A stretch of DNA of 64,000 nucleotides from Sesamum alatum (lineage: Eukaryota; Streptophyta; Magnoliopsida; Lamiales; Pedaliaceae). The notes beneath the pieces were generated by a model. That model searched no databases. It was not told the DNA's origin and saw only the letters and a list, made by a program, of their open reading frames with translations. Positions 53,401 through 64,000 of the stretch are shown one piece after another (positions within the stretch are counted from its first letter, which is position 1; every line of letters starts with the position of its first letter). The stretch is taken from contig JACGWO010000001.1 in NCBI GenBank assembly GCA_034509735.1, forward strand, positions 10,556,854-10,620,853. Reading direction: 5' to 3'. The position numbers were made by a program, and so were the translations under genes.

Positions 53401-56400
53401 ACTCTTGTATAAGGACTTTTGGAGAAAGATAATGGCATTTGCTTAATTTGTGCTATGCCATTGAATTGTTCCATGAGATTTGGATTTATTTCTTCAGAAT
53501 AATTAGTCAACTCCACCAGTTGGCTTACTATCTGTCAACTGATGCAGGAAAAGAAAAAACGGGAATGCAATATTTAAGGCCTGATTTTGTCAAAGGCAAG
53601 AAAGAAGTTCTAAAGTTATGATAGGGGGTTCTTTTGTGATGAAGAGCTCGTTGGCTCTTTGCCTTCAATTCATAAGAACCAAGATAATGGGAAAAGATGT
53701 TTTATCACCTTTTTCTGTATTTTAATCGTTTATTTTCTTTTGTGAACTATTTAAGATTATCATAACCAACACAAAGATGAAAGGTGCATACGCCTGTGGC
53801 TGGTATCCTCAGTTCATTCTCTTTATGTTTTTAGATGCTAAATGTATATATCTAGTTGAAAGTTTAGTAATTAAGAGGAGTAAATAAGAAATTCTGAGTT
53901 GTAGAGAATATAATATGTCAAACTTATGTATTCAAATACATTTGAAACAGTCTCCGATCTATAACTAATCGAACTGATCATAACCATCAATAATACTGAA
54001 ATCGAATATATATATATTATATTTATATATATATTTTCTGATTGAGTGTGTAGCAAATGACCTTCCCGTCTTTTCCTTTATTTACATGCCTGAAAGCTAC
54101 ATTCACTTTTTAACCTTTAAGAAATCAAGCTTTTGCAAAATTGTGATTATGGGTCTTTGACATGGGAGCCACTCTCGTCTTTTCTATTGCCACCCTTCTT
54201 GCAGTTCCTCTCTTGCACTCGAATGTTGTTTATTTTTGTCCTAGCACTAATCGTGATGTTATTGTGACTTTGCTTGGGGAAATCCAATAGCGGAAATAAG
54301 TTACCAGCAGCATTATTCGTTAATTGACTTTCTTCTTTGCCTCTCTTTCTTGTCTTCTTCTCCAACCCTCCTCATGAGTACACAGGGTTGTCTTTGTTTA
54401 TGAATAATGACAAATGTGACTTAAGAGTTAAGATTCTTTTCTAAGCTAATGTTCCAAAATGACTATGAAAATCACTGTGTGATGTGCTTGATTCAGAAGT
54501 TAGTACAGCTTTGATAATTGCTGCATTCATTAAGTGTCTTGTTAACAGGTCTAGCCATGCATATAGATAAAAGTACCCAACAATGTATTTCTGAAGTATC
54601 GATGATTGCTCGAGTTTTGAGTTTTTGATAATCCGATATCCTGCAGACACGGTTTAGATCTTAAACAAGATCAAGATCGCAATAAAGCTTATTCTAGTGT
54701 GTACAAAATTTTTTGAGTTTAGAAGTATCACATCCCTCTCCTCCGACAAACAAAATCTCCGGAGAAAACTTCTAGCGAGGGCATTTTGGTAAGTTCACAT
54801 GAACGGCTGCTTTGCTTGGTATATGTGATAATTGACTACCTTACATAATACTCAAGGCAAAGTTTGGGGAAAGTGAGTTACACATGGGCTTGTAGAACTT
54901 TGATTTACAGCACTAGTTTGTGATCAAAACATGACAGCCTTTGTCTTCTTATAAATATCTGTTTTCCTTTGCCTAAGAAAAAAAATATATATATGCAGTA
55001 CGAACCCGTAAGTGGGGTTGAATTTCTCTTCTTTCTTTTCTTTTTTCTTTTTTTTCCCCTCACTAAGCATCTTTGGAGCATTTTGATTTGCTTTGTTTTC
55101 TTTTTACTTGAAACAGTGGTGCAGCAGATATTGGAATCTAAAGAAACACATATCCTGTTTTCCTCTAAGACACCAAGTTGCAGCCCCATTTTCTCTGTCC
55201 TCTTGGCTCTTTTTCCACATGAAAAAAAGTGGTAAAAAAATAAAGTGTGCAGTTACCTTTCATTCATGTACCACAAACTGCTTAGTGCTTGTCAATTTTT
55301 GACATCTGATGGATACTATGTTTTTGCATCAACTCATATCACTGCTGATCTTGTTCCAAATAAATCTCCATCCACTGAGGTTGGTGTACTTCAGGTATCT
55401 TATCTAGGTTACTTGTTGCGATCTAAATCTGAGACGAGCAGATCGTTGGGCTTTCCCCACTACCCCAATTAAAATCCTTCCGATGCATAACTCAGTGTGA
55501 ATTCAAACATATTAATGAAATCAAATTTCGAAATAATTCATGCTTTTCTATAATAATTGAAATAACTGTGCAGGCTATTTATAGTGGGGGGCATGGGTTA
55601 GAAAATGATAGGGTAAAATTCGGGAAGTGGTATCTGTGGCTGTAATTTCAAGTTAAATGAAGGGAATATTCGAATAAAAGTGCGTGGATCGTTGTCGTGG
55701 AGATAGTTTCTACTTCCTTCAGGGGTAGGCTTGTCTTTTTGGGTAGTCTCTCAAATGCCCCCATCAAAGTTTGTATCATCTTTTTCCATTACTGTAATTT
55801 TGCTGGGAGTTTAATTTACAAGGGGAAATTATTAATAGCACTAGAATACCTAATTTCGTGTAAAGATAATTGACCCATTCAATTATTGAACTCCGAAAAC
55901 TTCCAAGTTGGTAGATTTTCGTACTAATTATGCTCTTACAACCTTATTAAGCACACCCCCTAAGATATAAGAATATGTCTACTTCTAATTAGTAAGGTAA
56001 CTTTGCCCAAATTGTGACTTGCGTTCCAACGGAAATCAAATGCCCTTCATTGACCGCTCAACCTCAAATATTGGGACTATGTTTTCTGATGTAAAGTTTA
56101 CACAAACACCTCCTGAAAAATACTAAGGCACCAAAAGACACTTTTCAATAGTTGTAATTTTACAACATGTAAGGGATATTTGTTTATTTTGATTTAATTT
56201 CATGGAGTGTCAATGTAATTTATTTATTTTTATTGTATTTGATTAGTTTTTAAATCTGGATGTATTAAATAGTATAATAAACTTATTTAAAAAAATGATG
56301 TAACAGTGCTCGGCTTTTTGAGAAATAAAATTGTAGAACTCAAATATTGGCTTCATATTAAAATAATTAAATCTGACAAGAAAACCTGAAATTACAAAAA

Positions 56401-57890
56401 TATTTTTAAAAAGTAAATAAATAAAGATTCCCAGTGGAGACTCAGAGTCAGGAGGCACGAGTGACATCTTACCATATTTTTAGGCAAAAATTCGAGAAAA
56501 AATAATAATAATTAATAATAATGAAGGGATGTAAGTGAGGTTAATGAGTCTCAGTAATTAAATTATCAAATAAGACTGAGCATGCCTTTTGTACTTGTAC
56601 TAAAAGAGACTGTCCCCTGCACGTGGGCCTCCTCCTCTAGATTTCCGATCTTCCAAGTAAATTAACACTATTATTAATAATTACTTTTCTCCTAACAAAA
56701 AAAATAAAATATTACCATCATAATCACTTCAATTATAGCGTGTGATGGATCTATTCCAACTTCCGTAGTTCCCTTGCTCTTTTCTTCCTCCGCGACTTTT
56801 TTTCAAAATGTCTGCTATTTATTTCAGATGTTGACGACTGTCTCTTCATGCTAACTTTTAATACTTCCATTTAAATTGACAAAAAAGGAAATTCTACACT
56901 ACTGCCAGTTTCTGATGTCAATTCTCCAGCATTTTTCCTCTCTAGCTTAATGTTTTAATTCAAATCGCCACAATAAATTAAGAGTATGTGGTTTCAGAAA
57001 CTATAATTTTTTTTTATTCGACAATATTTGTGTATGTTATTTATTTTTTATTTTGAATATTTCAACAATACCTCGTATATGTTTTTTATGTGATTGTACG
57101 ATACAAATCATATTATGTTTATATTAAATGTTTCTGTTGTAACGAGAGTTTTACGAATTTATTCTTAAAAAAGTAATTCGTAAGGGAGTTGATGAGATTT
57201 TGAAATTTAAACAACAACTTAAATTTGCTTTCTGAATCGATGTGAGACTTGTGTCAACATATAGATCTAATTTTAATAAAAAAACATGTACTTCTACGAA
57301 AATGTAGGATAGTTCTAATTTTGATAAATAAAAAGAAAAAAAAAAAAAAGAACATGTACTTCTACGAAAATGTAGGATAGTTAATATTTAAATACGAATT
57401 CAAATTCTTTAAAGTTTTATATGGTCTTTATATTACCGAGTACTTGGTAAATCTGATGTTATTAAATATTGGAATTTAATATTTAGTGTATTTTCTTTTT
57501 TTTTATAATTATAATATTTATCGTATTGTTTCATTATTAGATTAGAAAATGCGACTCTTTAACTTGGTTTTGGTGATGTAACAGGGGGAATAATAGTGTA
57601 GGACTGTAATGAGAATCAGCGTTTATCAGTATGCAGATGCGATATGAGAAAACTAAAATTGCATAACCAAAAAGCAAATTACAATTACAAAAGTTCTTGA
57701 GAAACCATACTTTAAATTCTACCACATAAGCCCCATTTTACAAGAACCCTAATTACTCTAATAATAATAATAATAATAATACCATATTTTATTAATTAAT
57801 CACTGCTAATTTCCCCAACTCCAGCTACTAGTAATTTTTCCGACTACATTAATTACTCGGTAAGAACCCGTCATTAACAAGTAGTGACTG
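50441..57890. other. Long intergenic region, no gene recognised
   Basis: Short open frames exist, but none has family motifs or splice-supported extension. The area at 50.9-52.0 kb is less AT-rich and could be transcribed; a small imperfect fold is visible near 51420-51500, with no recognisable microRNA. At 57284-57383 a direct repeat (ACATGTACTTCTACGAAAAT then GTAGGATAGTT) recurs with a spacing of 68 bp. An (AAT)n microsatellite lies at about 57761-57781. The bZIP 3' UTR is below 57895. Confidence 0.4.
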
Positions 57891-57894
57891 TAGA

Positions 57895-58383
57895 TCAGTA
57901 CAGGAACCCAGTATCAGCTGGAGCCGCCGTCATCATGATCGGTTGGCTTAAACAATTCCAAGAACTGTTGACCAACCCAGTCCATTCAGCCATCCCATAA
58001 GCCGGCTCCTGATCAGCAGGGAAGCAGTCATTCTCGCCGCCGGGGCTCAAGAAGCTCACGATTTCGTTCAGTGACTGAAGCCGGTGGCTTAGCTCAGCGG
58101 CCTGAGCTCTTAGAATCGCGTTCTCGGATTCAACATTGAGATACTGCTGTGTGGTGACATTCAGGCCGGTGAGAATCTGGTGATTCTCCTTCCTGAGCTG
58201 AGACACCTGCGCCATGAGGTCGTCGAGATGCTTCTGTTTCCTGAGCCGACTCCGGCGAGCCGATTCGCGGTTGGAGATCATCCTCTTTCTCTTCCTCTGA
58301 TCCATTAGCAGCTGTAGATCTTCTTCAGATCCCGAATTCTGAAGCCCAGATGAATTCGACGATATCCCACTCGACGAATCCAT
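57895..58383 (-). CDS. Group S1 bZIP transcription factor (bZIP11/bZIP44-like)
   Basis: An intronless 162-aa gene on the minus strand. The basic region RKRKRMISNRESARRSRLRK has the bZIP N-x7-R signature (Asn38, Arg46), followed by a long leucine zipper with many heptads (HLDDLMAQVSQLRKENHQI ... ENAILRAQAAELSHRLQSLN), characteristic of S1 members. The C-terminus is short and aromatic (MTAAPADTGFLY). The lack of introns and the length fit the S1 group, whose members heterodimerise with group C bZIPs and reprogramme amino-acid and sugar metabolism under energy shortage. The 5' leader carries the sucrose-control uORF, which confirms the S1 assignment. The NSGSEEDLQLLMDQRKRKR context is nearer bZIP44 than bZIP11, but the orthology is not certain. 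Confidence 0.96.
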   Translation of the reverse strand: MDSSSGISSNSSGLQNSGSEEDLQLLMDQRKRKRMISNRESARRSRLRKQKHLDDLMAQVSQLRKENHQILTGLNVTTQQYLNVESENAILRAQAAELSHRLQSLNEIVSFLSPGGENDCFPADQEPAYGMAEWTGLVNSSWNCLSQPIMMTAAPADTGFLY

Positions 58384-58543
58384 GAAAAATATTGAAGATC
58401 AAATCGTTTTTTTACCAAAAATTAGCAGGAACCCAGATAATTATTATTATTTATTTATTTAGCTAGAGAGAAATATTCGTACTCCGATTAATACTATAAA
58501 TATATATATATTTATATAAAGAGAAAGAAAAGAAAGAGAAAAA

Positions 58544-58669
58544 TCATGAAATGTAGTAGAACCAGTAGAGGAAAACAACGGAGAAAGATTGAACTAAATG
58601 GGTCCTGCGCCTGTATGTGGAATTTATCATAAACCCCGAGAAGAAGAGTTCACTCAGAATTGCAGACAT
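58544..58669 (-). promoter_or_regulatory. Sucrose-control uORF (SC-peptide, 41 codons) of the S1 bZIP leader
   Basis: The ORF starts MSAILSELFFSG, continues FMINSTYRRRTHLVQSFSVV and ends FLYWFYYIS before TGA. This is the conserved peptide uORF found in S1 bZIP mRNAs of angiosperms. In Arabidopsis bZIP11 the nascent peptide stalls the ribosome when sucrose is high, lowering translation of the main ORF (SIRT). It ends 160 bases before the bZIP start codon. The C-terminal YWFY.S block important for stalling is intact. Confidence 0.95.
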
Positions 58670-58703
58670 GAATCTCAAAGATCAACAAGAATGAGTTTAG
58701 CAT
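58650..58703 (-). promoter_or_regulatory. Upstream uORF overlapping the SC-uORF start
   Basis: A 17-codon ORF (MLNSFLLIFEIHVCNSE then TGA) starts 34 bases upstream of the SC-uORF and overlaps its start codon in another frame. This echoes the overlapping uORF arrangement of bZIP11. Its translation would reduce initiation at the SC-uORF. A third short ORF (start at 58547) overlaps the SC-uORF stop as ATGA. Confidence 0.7.
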
Positions 58704-61184
58704 CAAGATTATTCTGAATTAAACCCACCCCCAACCCGGAATAGCTTTAAACCTGAAACCAAACAGAGAAGAACAAATACTTCTCACAGAGGTTTTCGCA
58801 GAATAAGATTGATGCTAGCGAGGAGGAGAAGAAGAAGAAGGAGAGAAGGGGAAGTAATGGTGGTGATTTTGGTGTGATTTTATAGAGCGAAAAAGGTGGT
58901 GAAGAAAATGGGAAAAATAAATATCAAAGACATAAAGAAAGAAAGAAAGGAGAGTTGTAATAAAATAAATATTATTATTATTAATAATAATAATAATGTA
59001 GTTTGGAATTTAGTTGAGAGGAAAAGGTGAGGTTGTGTGGGGTAGAGAGTGATGGGACATGTGGGGTGGGGAGTGGAAGTATCTGCAACCGTCTCTACAT
59101 ACACAGCTGGGAAGCAACATAACGTCAGAGTTACTGAGCGGCGCCCACCCAAAGCTTAAAATTATAAACCAAAACCATCGTGCTGACGGTGAGCCTCACG
59201 CCGTTTCAATTCTAACCTACGGAAACAAAACACTGAAAACGCAATTTAAGTTTAAAATAACTAGCAGTTAACGCATGCGGTCTACAATTTCTTAAATATA
59301 AATCAAGCAAATACAAAAAAAATTTTAATTATAAATAAAATAAATTTGTATATCCATAACTTTTAAATATTATATATAATAGAATTCATCCATTTATAAA
59401 CATAATGAGTTCACGTAAAAACATCGACTTCTTATACATTATTTTGTATTGTGGGTGAACCATCAATAAATTTTTTAATTTGAAAACAAGAATATTTCAC
59501 AGCATAAAAATGAGAAGAACGCCAAATGAGGCCTTGCCGAATGGTATGATTTAGATTTCATAGTTAAAAGGTTAAGGATTTAAATTTTACGAATGTAAGT
59601 TTATGATTTACTTTAATATTTTAATTTAATATCGATATAATGAATTAATATTTAAATTTACATGTATAATAATGAACTGAATTTTATTGAGAAACGAAAG
59701 ACAATGACAAGTACAATTATTATTCTAATTCTTTGTCCTAGATGATGGGGGTAAAATATGGTAAAATTATGAAAATACATAAATACCACTATATAGTGGC
59801 AAAATATCAAAAAATGACGAAATCTGCGTGTTGTGTGTTAGGTTGAATCAGAATGGTATGAACAATTTTTTTTGAATTATTGATCGAACTAATATATTAT
59901 TAAATTTATTAAACTATTAATGTAATCAATACTTACCACTTAAAAAACAATATTTGAATCACTAATATTACTTTCTCACATATTTCTATTTTCTATTGGA
60001 ATCAAAATTACTAGTTAGCTTCAATGCGTAAACCATGATATTGAATGAAAATAAATTTCTTAAAAAAATCAGAATTTTGATGAAAGTTTTATAGAAATAA
60101 ATAAAGTATATAAATTAAAACTTGAGCTCAATGTTTCAGGACATCTGAATTTTTTAAAGGAAATTATAGTACAAGGAAAAAATTAATGGCATGTGGGTAG
60201 TGATGTACTGTAGAGTAAAATAATAAATAAATAAATAGTCAGTATCACATCAATTACTTCCAAAACAATAATAGCAAGCGATTGTTCCGCGAAATCATAG
60301 GACTTTGGGAAAGGCGCAGAGTTTGGTGGGCTGTAAATTCATGTAAATTCTCTTAAACGGCCCTCCACCGCAACGTTGATTGCCGATTGATTTAGTTTCT
60401 GACACGATTCCCCTGGGCATAACTGTAATTTCCCACGAACAAGGAGGTCATATCATCTGTAATTTCTTCTACCTTGCAGGCTTTCAGATAAACACGAACT
60501 CTAGCTTACAGGTTTTCTTTCTCCATATCTTCAATGATATTAGAAAATAAAATCAAATGTAACATTAATTAAAATATATTCATTAAGTGTTTTGGGTGAT
60601 GTTTTCATTTTTTCATTTAATAATATATTCTATAATTTAGTTCATATATTAATAAATAAATATTATAATATACATATATATTTTTAAAAAATATATAAAA
60701 GAGATATAATTTGACAATAAAATATGTTTTTTATCTTCCAATATACAACATAATACATACAATAAAATAAATATTACTAGATATATTTATAAAAATATAT
60801 AAAAGTGACGTGATTAGAGAATGAACAGTGTTTTTTGTCTTTCAATATACAACATAAAGCATACAATATAGTTTTCACACGGTTTAAAATTAACTCCAAA
60901 AATAAATCCAAACATACAACTTCTAACAAATATTTATTTATTTTTCTCTTTATCTCTACAAAACAAAACAAAACACTCCAAAAATAAAACCAACCATAAT
61001 GAATGTGTGACGATGATTTAGATGTGTTTGGCTAAACTTATTTTAAATACATTACTTTTATCTTAAAAATAAATTATTTAAGTGGTCGAGTACAGAAAAT
61101 ATCAGAATTTTATAAAATGTTAAAGACTGATTGTTTGTGTTGTTATTTTTGTACATGAGAACTTGTTTGAATTTATTAATGAAA
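58704..61184. other. bZIP promoter region and AT-rich spacer
   Basis: Up to about 59.1 kb is the bZIP leader and promoter; GA-rich tracts lie at 58820-58850 and AAT runs at about 58969-58996. Beyond that no gene is visible. A tandem duplication spans about 60690-60870 with a period of about 106 bp (shared TATATAAAAG and CAATATACAACATAA blocks). Confidence 0.5.
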
Positions 61185-62794
61185 CTAGTTGATACCCCTT
61201 GACTTGGCACGGGAGAATTGTATTTTTAATAAAATAAAAAAATAAGTTTATAAATAATTTTAAATTTGAAATATAAAAATAAATAATAATTCACAACATA
61301 AAATTATAGTAATTAAGAAGTATAAAAATACAAACATGTATTGGATATAAAAATAAAGTTAAAATTTTTACTAACTAATTACCTTAAATGATAGGTGAAT
61401 TTTTTTGGATAAAGGTAAACAATGAATATGTGCTTTAAAATGAATAATGAACATGTGCTTCAAAATAAAAATAAATAAGGTAAATAAACACCTTAACAAA
61501 AAATAATTTATTTCATTAAGTGGTAAAAAAAATTTAGAAAAGACTACCATAGAGCAGACATGTGCTTTAATAATAAATAAATAAATAATATAAATAATTT
61601 TAATTTTAAAATAAAATTAGTATTTAATAAATAATTCACAATTAAAATGATTAGGAGAAGAGGACAAATAGGAGGAATTCGTGATTTTTGAAATGTCATA
61701 ACAAATCCTTGATTAACAATTTTTTAATTAATGTATTTCTTTAGTGCAATAACTAACAAAAAAAATTAATAATATTAAATATTCAGGAAAAAAATAATTA
61801 AAATTAGAGAAATTGTGTCTTATTGAAACATATAAATACAGAATAAATACTGAACTTGTCAATGATTGAAATATAAATAATTGGCATTACCATTGATATG
61901 AATATGTACATACTTGTTTCACCGATGATTGCAAAAAATAACTCTATCAAATTTTGAAATATTCACTTAAATACAAGTAAAGGAAAAAATATGAAGGTGG
62001 AAAGAGAAATTTACATGATAGTGTTGCGTAAGATTTCACAGCCTTGCAATTTACTTTTGTGCTGCTTCTGCAGACACATTATTTATAATATTACAAACTT
62101 TTTATCTTGAGTAATTTGAATTTCGAAAGACAATAATAGATAAATTTTATAAAGGTGAGTTATCTTTATCATTAATGAAATTTTTTTAAAATATTTAAAT
62201 GTTCTAATAGATAATCGTGAAGTGATTCATATGAATATTAGAATTTTTTGGATAAACACGAATAATTATAAAAGAAGAGATTATTATATTGTCAATAATA
62301 TAGTTTTTTCATATTATTATTATCTATACACATAATATTTAGATATTGTAGTTTATTATGTATCAAATATTCAGCAGTTATATCACCTATAGGAACTTAT
62401 ACAAAATATCATAAATCAAATATTATGGCTATGTTATACGAAACTACAATTATATAGCGAATAATCAATTCAGACAATATTTCATATTATTGGATATAAT
62501 GAACAATAATTGATATTTATGTTAATGATATTTTAAATCAAATGAACTTTTATTTGTTGGATATATATATATATATATGAATAATCATGTTTTTATATAC
62601 TTTAAAAAATAGATAAACAAATAATATTGATTAGATTCTTTTGGATAAGTATAAATATATTTCTTTTTCCTTTTTATCCAAAAATTTGTAAATTTTCATT
62701 TGGCGGGATGGAGTTCATTGAGGTTGTCCACATCTGTGTATACAAGGCGTTTAGGTGGATAGTCTCAATGATTCTATTTTATTATATATATAGA
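61185..62794 (-). mobile_element. Non-autonomous Helitron, complete (1.6 kb)
   Basis: Read on the minus strand, the element begins TCTATATATATAATAAAATA then GAATCATTGAGACTATCCAC at 62794, the plant Helitron 5' signature. It ends CCCGTGCCAAGTCAAGGGG (an imperfect 3' hairpin), TATCAACTAG at 61185. The terminal CTAG (CTRR) is followed by T and the 5' TC is preceded by A, i.e. insertion into AT without target duplication. No Rep/helicase coding sequence is present, so it would depend on an autonomous partner. Confidence 0.85.
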
Positions 62795-62899
62795 TATTGA
62801 TAAAATATAACTAATAAACAATTCGTATAATTGTATAATAATTTGTCTTTATCCAAAAGATTTATAATCTTTTTAAATAAATGAATAAGTAACATTCTT

Positions 62900-63690
62900 C
62901 AAACTTATTTTTACATCTATTAGTTTTTTTTTTTTATTATTATCATATTACATTTTCATTTTTATATCATTAGTTATTGCCACATTATAAAATTAAATTT
63001 ATTTTATTAACATTTTAAAATAATTTTGTGTCTCTTTGAATTTTATTTTACATTGTAAGCAAATATATTTTATTTTTATTTAAATTAGATAAATGTTAGA
63101 TTATTTGATTTTAGAAAGATTTACAAATTTCTTTAGGTAAATTGGTTAGGGATACAATCTAAAATTCAAACTTATTTTTACATCTTTCAATATTTTTTTA
63201 TCTGTGATTATTGTCATATTAAATTTTAATTTTTTTACCTATAAAAATTTACTTTATTTATAATTTTTTTTTTTATTATATTAGCTTTTATAAACTATAG
63301 TTCCCCGGTGTCTCTTTGAATTTTATTTTGCCATGTAAGAAAATATTTTATTTTTATTTAGTGTTGATAATTGATTTGAATATATCCAAAAAGATAAATT
63401 ATTCAGGGATACAATTAATCTAAAATTAATTTTAATATTAAAAAATAGTCTTATATTTTCAATTCACAAATTATTTTATTTATAAATTTTGAATTATTTG
63501 TCAATTACTCATTTTATTTGAAATTTTGAATTATTTATAATTTTTACTTACTTAGTTATTTTGGAACTTAAAAAATTATCGTTTATCTTATATTTAAATT
63601 TAGATAAGTGTAGCATTATTTGTTTATCTAAAAGATTCACTCATTTTTTAGGTAAATAGTTAGTAAAATAATCCAAATTTATTTTTGTGT
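62900..63690. repeat. Diverged tandem repeat, period about 267 bp, two to three copies
   Basis: CAAACTTATTTTTACATCT occurs at 62900 and again at 63167. GTGTCTCTTTGAATTTTATTTT follows within each copy (about 63029 and 63310), and GGGATACAAT closes each (about 63149 and 63407). A third, weaker copy starts near 63590-63680 (AGATAAGTGTAGCATTATTTG, CCAAATTTATTTTTGTG). Confidence 0.7.
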
Positions 63691-63824
63691 TCAATATACT
63701 TTCGTATTTTTATACATATTAACTTAATTTTTAATATATTAATTATTTACTTATTTTTATATTTAAAAGAATATTATATATATAGTTCTATTTAATTATT
63801 TTTTTGAAAATACAATAAGATAAA

Positions 63825-64000
63825 TACATATATATATATATTGGATAAACATGTTTTTATTTACTTAAAAAAGTTATATAAACTTATAATATTGATTAGA
63901 TTCTTTTGGATAAATACTAATATTTTTTTCTTTTTTTATCTAAAAAGTTGTTAAATTCTATTTGGTAGAATAGAGCTCATTGAAAATATAATAAACTATT
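63825..64000 (-). mobile_element. Second copy of Helitron-internal sequence, cut by window edge
   Basis: GATTAGATTCTTTTGGATAA at about 63893 and TTTGGTAGAATAGAGCTCAT at about 63961 match GATTAGATTCTTTTGGATAA at 62630 and TTTGGCGGGATGGAGTTCAT at 62699 inside the Helitron, same order and orientation, with surrounding similarity. The expected 5' terminus would lie just beyond 64000. Confidence 0.6.

Overview
This is a nuclear chromosome segment from a flowering plant, almost certainly a eudicot. The genes are spliced with GT-AG introns, the intergenic DNA is very AT-rich, and the proteins are plant-specific or plant-type: a BEL1-like homeodomain factor, the RdDM remodeler DRD1, an IMPL2/HISN7 phosphatase, a YSK dehydrin, a CIF-type sulfated peptide precursor, and an S1 bZIP with the sucrose-control uORF. 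The species cannot be fixed from sequence alone. All exon models were derived by hand from splice sites, reading frame and family similarity, and the phase was checked at every junction.

Layout. 1-1866 (+): 3' part of a BLH1-like gene. 2909-7839 (-): DRD1/CHR35-like SNF2 remodeler, convergent with BLH1. 8.2-15.1 kb: transposon-rich spacer holding a short TIR element, a GC-rich double hairpin, a 1.67-kb foldback element flanked by CTAAT repeats, and a broken LINE. 15551-20753 (+): SUMO E1 subunit SAE2. 22122-25417 (+): 26S proteasome ATPase RPT4. 26017-29522 (-): IMPL2/HISN7. 31672-32312 (-): YSK2-type dehydrin with an ABRE cluster upstream. 34170-36424 (-): MGAACC RING protein, followed by a spliced in-frame downstream ORF at 33835-34160. 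40728-42060 (-): a three-exon CIF peptide precursor of 91 aa, easily missed because its exons are short. 44629-48537 (-): DnaJ/X-domain protein. 49-57.8 kb: no gene recognised; an LTR-like relic near 49.7-50.4 kb. 57895-58383 (-): S1 bZIP, with the conserved SC-uORF at 58544-58669. 59.3-64 kb: AT-rich repeats including a complete non-autonomous Helitron at 61185-62794.

There is no operon-like logic; these are independent genes. Two pairs share a process loosely: SAE2 and RPT4 (SUMO conjugation and ubiquitin-proteasome turnover) are adjacent, and DRD1 lies beside a spacer full of the kind of repeats RdDM silences. I read both as coincidence. No new multi-gene system is evident. The most informative items are the CIF precursor, the sucrose-sensing uORF, the RING gene's downstream ORF, the displaced BLH1 C-terminus, the large foldback and the Helitron.
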